NCBI GenBank assembly: GCA_902500755.1
Contig: CABVRV010000027.1
Location: 1-40,006 of the forward strand
Origin: an uncultured Nitrospira sp.
GTDB taxonomy: Bacteria > Nitrospirota > Nitrospiria > Nitrospirales > Nitrospiraceae
DNA length: 40,006 nucleotides
Direction: 5' to 3'
The notes below the pieces were generated by a model, which was not told where the DNA came from, did not search any database, and saw only the letters and a program-made list of their open reading frames with translations. The position numbers and the translations under genes are program-made. Position 1 is the first letter of the stretch; every line of letters starts with the position of its first letter. Of this stretch, positions 38,440-40,006 are shown piece after piece.

Positions 38440-39267
38440 CTATGCTCTCCGAGCCCAGGTAGCTTTTTGTACTTCCGAATTAGTCAGGTCAGAGAACCCT
38501 CTGACTATCCACTCTCGACTGAGCGAGAACCACGATCTAATTTGTGGTGCCTCCAGTGTCAAGGGAATCCCCCTTGCCGTAAGTTCAAGGAGGAGTGTTG
38601 GAGTTTTATCTTTAATTCGCGTCGCATGTCGTAATGAAACGTGCAACCGACCTTGATTGCTGGGAAGAAGGAATGACGTTTTCCACGAGAGAGATTCGGG
38701 TGTTGGCAAGAACTCGTGGTTCTTTCGCCAAATAATGTCTGGAAATACCTTCGTGATCTCTTCCCCAACCGTGTTCTGCGCGCCAACCGGTATATGGTTA
38801 ATATATGTCAGTTCCAGCTGATTTAACTTTGGCCTAGAAATACCCTCAGAGCGGCAGAATTCACAAAACCTGTCCCAGGCTTGAAAGAACTTGTCTGAGA
38901 CAATGTCGTACCTTGGATATGTGTCGTCGTCACTGACTCTTTTCCAATTATGGAGAAATCTATCATTCTGAAGTTGCATCACCCAATTTTCGTGAGCGTC
39001 CAAGAAAAACATTCGAGGAAGGGGTGCTTCCTGAAGCAGCTCTAGTGTGGGCTGTTCAGTCTTTCCTTCTTGATCATACCGTTCAATGACTGGAGCGAGG
39101 ACTGGCATTTCCTTGAACTTGGGGTAGTCCGTCTTTATGGTTTGCCAAAAAAGCCCAATCAGAGGGGTGCGAAGTTCGTTAAGGGGAGAAAACTGCATGC
39201 CATAGACGACTTCAATTACAGGTGGTCGCTCGTAATCCGGAAGGGAGTTCGAAAGTTTTTCAGGCAT
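38440..39267 (-). CDS. TIGR04255-family protein
   Basis: 275-aa protein resembling the sporadically distributed TIGR04255 family: N-terminal LPDYERPPVIEVVYGMQFSP and later RLHVSLRHATRIKDKTP followed by LLLELTARGIPL are the parts I recognise. The ATG at 39267 begins just before the conserved N-terminus; a TTG at 39336 would extend it. No catalytic motif known. First gene of the three-gene operon. Family function is unknown; its patchy occurrence fits accessory or defence roles. Confidence 0.7.
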   Translation of the reverse strand: MPEKLSNSLPDYERPPVIEVVYGMQFSPLNELRTPLIGLFWQTIKTDYPKFKEMPVLAPVIERYDQEGKTEQPTLELLQEAPLPRMFFLDAHENWVMQLQNDRFLHNWKRVSDDDTYPRYDIVSDKFFQAWDRFCEFCRSEGISRPKLNQLELTYINHIPVGAQNTVGEEITKVFPDIIWRKNHEFLPTPESLSWKTSFLLPSNQGRLHVSLRHATRIKDKTPTLLLELTARGIPLTLEAPQIRSWFSLSREWIVRGFSDLTNSEVQKATWARRA

Positions 39268-39423
39268 GGAGCCGAAAGTTGTCGGAATCCAGAGAATATC
39301 TAATGCATTATTATCGGAAAATATGCCTGATGGCAATGTTTATGTTCAGGATAGCTTGGATGATATGTCCATATGAGCTAGTACGCCTCATGCGGGATCA
39401 AATAGTTATATTCTTATGTTACG

Positions 39424-39612
39424 ATGCCGCGCATGAACGCGGCTGTGAATCTCCTCTGGCTTTTGCTCTCCGTTCTCGGTGCGCTCGCGCTGGCTCACGT
39501 GGTCGGCGTCGTCAACCTAAACGAAAAGGTCAATGGGCTGTGGTTGGTCGTCGTAGCGGCCTGTATTTATGTGTTGGCCCATCGATTCTATGGCCGATGG
39601 CTGGTGCTTTGA
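39424..39612 (+). CDS. small two-span membrane protein
   Basis: 62-aa protein with two hydrophobic segments (about 8-30, NLLWLLLSVLGALALAHVV; about 38-55, GLWLVVVAACIYVLAHRF). Start at 39424 (or Met4 at 39433); no clear ribosome site. The composition is strongly membrane-like. It converges on the toxin pseudogene. No family recognised; chance cannot be fully excluded. Confidence 0.45.
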   Translation: MPRMNAAVNLLWLLLSVLGALALAHVVGVVNLNEKVNGLWLVVVAACIYVLAHRFYGRWLVL

Positions 39613-39621
39613 GGAGGCGCG

Positions 39622-39942
39622 TTACAGGCTGATTCGGCTGACTTGGCCCTTGGGCACAGTCGGGAGAGTCTGAAGAAGTTTGGGCAAGAGTGGACGAAGG
39701 TCTTTTAGGCGGTTGGTCGGAGCCTGAAGCACAATGACCGCAATGGTGAACTGGGGGATGTTCAGCTGAAAGGCCAAGTTACGGTCAACGGTGACGAAGG
39801 TGTCGAATTGCACTTGAGCTCTGGTCAATAACTCGCCGTTTTTGATTCCTGCCCATCCCGCTTGGGGGACCGTGACGACTTCATATCCCTAGATCTCTCT
39901 TGCAAAGCGCCGGTCGATACACTCGTCGAGGAGGTTTCTCAC
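39622..39942 (-). pseudogene. DUF5615-like PIN-type toxin gene interrupted by an amber codon
   Basis: The minus strand from a GTG at 39942 reads VRNLLDECIDRRFAREI, then TAG (39891-39889), then GYEVVTVPQAGWAGIKNGEL and FDTFVTVDRNLAFQ, ending in RISL. Without the stop it would be a normal ~106-residue PIN-like (DUF5615/Mut7-C type) toxin with the acidic LLDE and VTVDRN motifs. No frameshift is needed, so a single nonsense change (e.g. from CAG or GAG) could have inactivated it. Start overlaps the upstream antitoxin stop by 4 bp (GTGA), the usual arrangement. Downstream restart at a TTG (39828) would drop the catalytic N-terminus. Confidence 0.72.
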
Positions 39943-40006
39943 GAGGCCTTAGCGAGCATGCGGGTCTTGGCTTCTTCGAGGAAGGCGATGACCTGGTCCC
40001 GACTGA
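39939..40006 (-). CDS. C-terminal end of probable DUF433-type antitoxin, 5' end outside window
   Basis: Only the last 22 codons are in the window (SRDQVIAFLEEAKTRMLAKA then Ser-stop), a helix-like end typical of small antitoxins that precede DUF5615 toxins, with stop and toxin start overlapping. Family assignment (DUF433) is by position and is tentative. Confidence 0.5.
   Translation of the reverse strand, partial: SRDQVIAFLEEAKTRMLAKAS

Overview
The window looks like chromosomal DNA of a Nitrospira-type (Nitrospirota) nitrite oxidiser. This is inferred from moderately high GC, the mix of families (hopanoid-associated HpnA, CruF-type carotenoid hydratase, NikR with a TonB receptor, many single-domain PilZ proteins, many unrecognised conserved genes) and the general style of the proteins. 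No rRNA or other taxonomic marker is present, so the assignment is not proven. I saw no rRNA, tRNA, CRISPR array, complete insertion sequence or phage.

Layout. 1-1.3 kb: 3' part of an ECF sigma factor gene overlapping a ChrR-like cupin anti-sigma gene. 1.4-4 kb: nikR plus a TonB-dependent receptor, behind a promoter whose -35 box overlaps a dyad with NikR-type geometry; together they read as a nickel uptake unit. 4-7.2 kb: alkyl-purine DNA glycosylase, a small exported protein, and a GAF-GAF sensor kinase that has lost its phospho-accepting histidine. 7.5-11.2 kb: a 51-aa membrane peptide, an exported HExxHxxGxxHD metallopeptidase, a small exported protein resembling the peptidase prodomain, a YvlD-like membrane protein and a small periplasmic protein. 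11.3-15.8 kb: isoprenoid genes (polyprenyl diphosphate synthase, HpnA, CruF) and a divergent UGT-type glycosyltransferase.

15.8-22.5 kb: mostly poorly characterised genes. They include a 96-aa protein with PHD-finger (C4HC3) spacing, a protein with a duplicated CxxxH...CxxC module, a lipoprotein, DUF2914 and DUF1499 proteins, a 54-aa zinc-ribbon gene, a divergent SpeD-like (AdoMet decarboxylase family) gene and an SCP2 protein. 22.5-27.6 kb: a TetR-MFP-RND efflux operon whose start is buried in a perfect 42-bp interrupted palindrome. 27.6-29.9 kb: two PilZ genes and a tandem pair of paralogous exported proteins.

30-35.5 kb holds the most coherent metabolic unit: a split phosphonopyruvate/sulfopyruvate-type decarboxylase, a PhnW-like aminotransferase, a PntC-like cytidylyltransferase, a CDP-alcohol phosphatidyltransferase with a degenerate nucleotidyltransferase half, and a flippase-like membrane protein. 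The simplest reading is synthesis of a 2-aminoethylphosphonate (or analogous) headgroup, its activation with CTP, transfer to a lipid and movement across the membrane. No PEP mutase is present in the window.

35.5-40 kb: two more PilZ genes, a GST-like protein, then an AT-richer accessory block with a tight three-gene operon (TIGR04255-like, unknown, HEPN-like), a small membrane protein, and a PIN-like toxin gene interrupted by an amber codon next to the end of its probable antitoxin gene.
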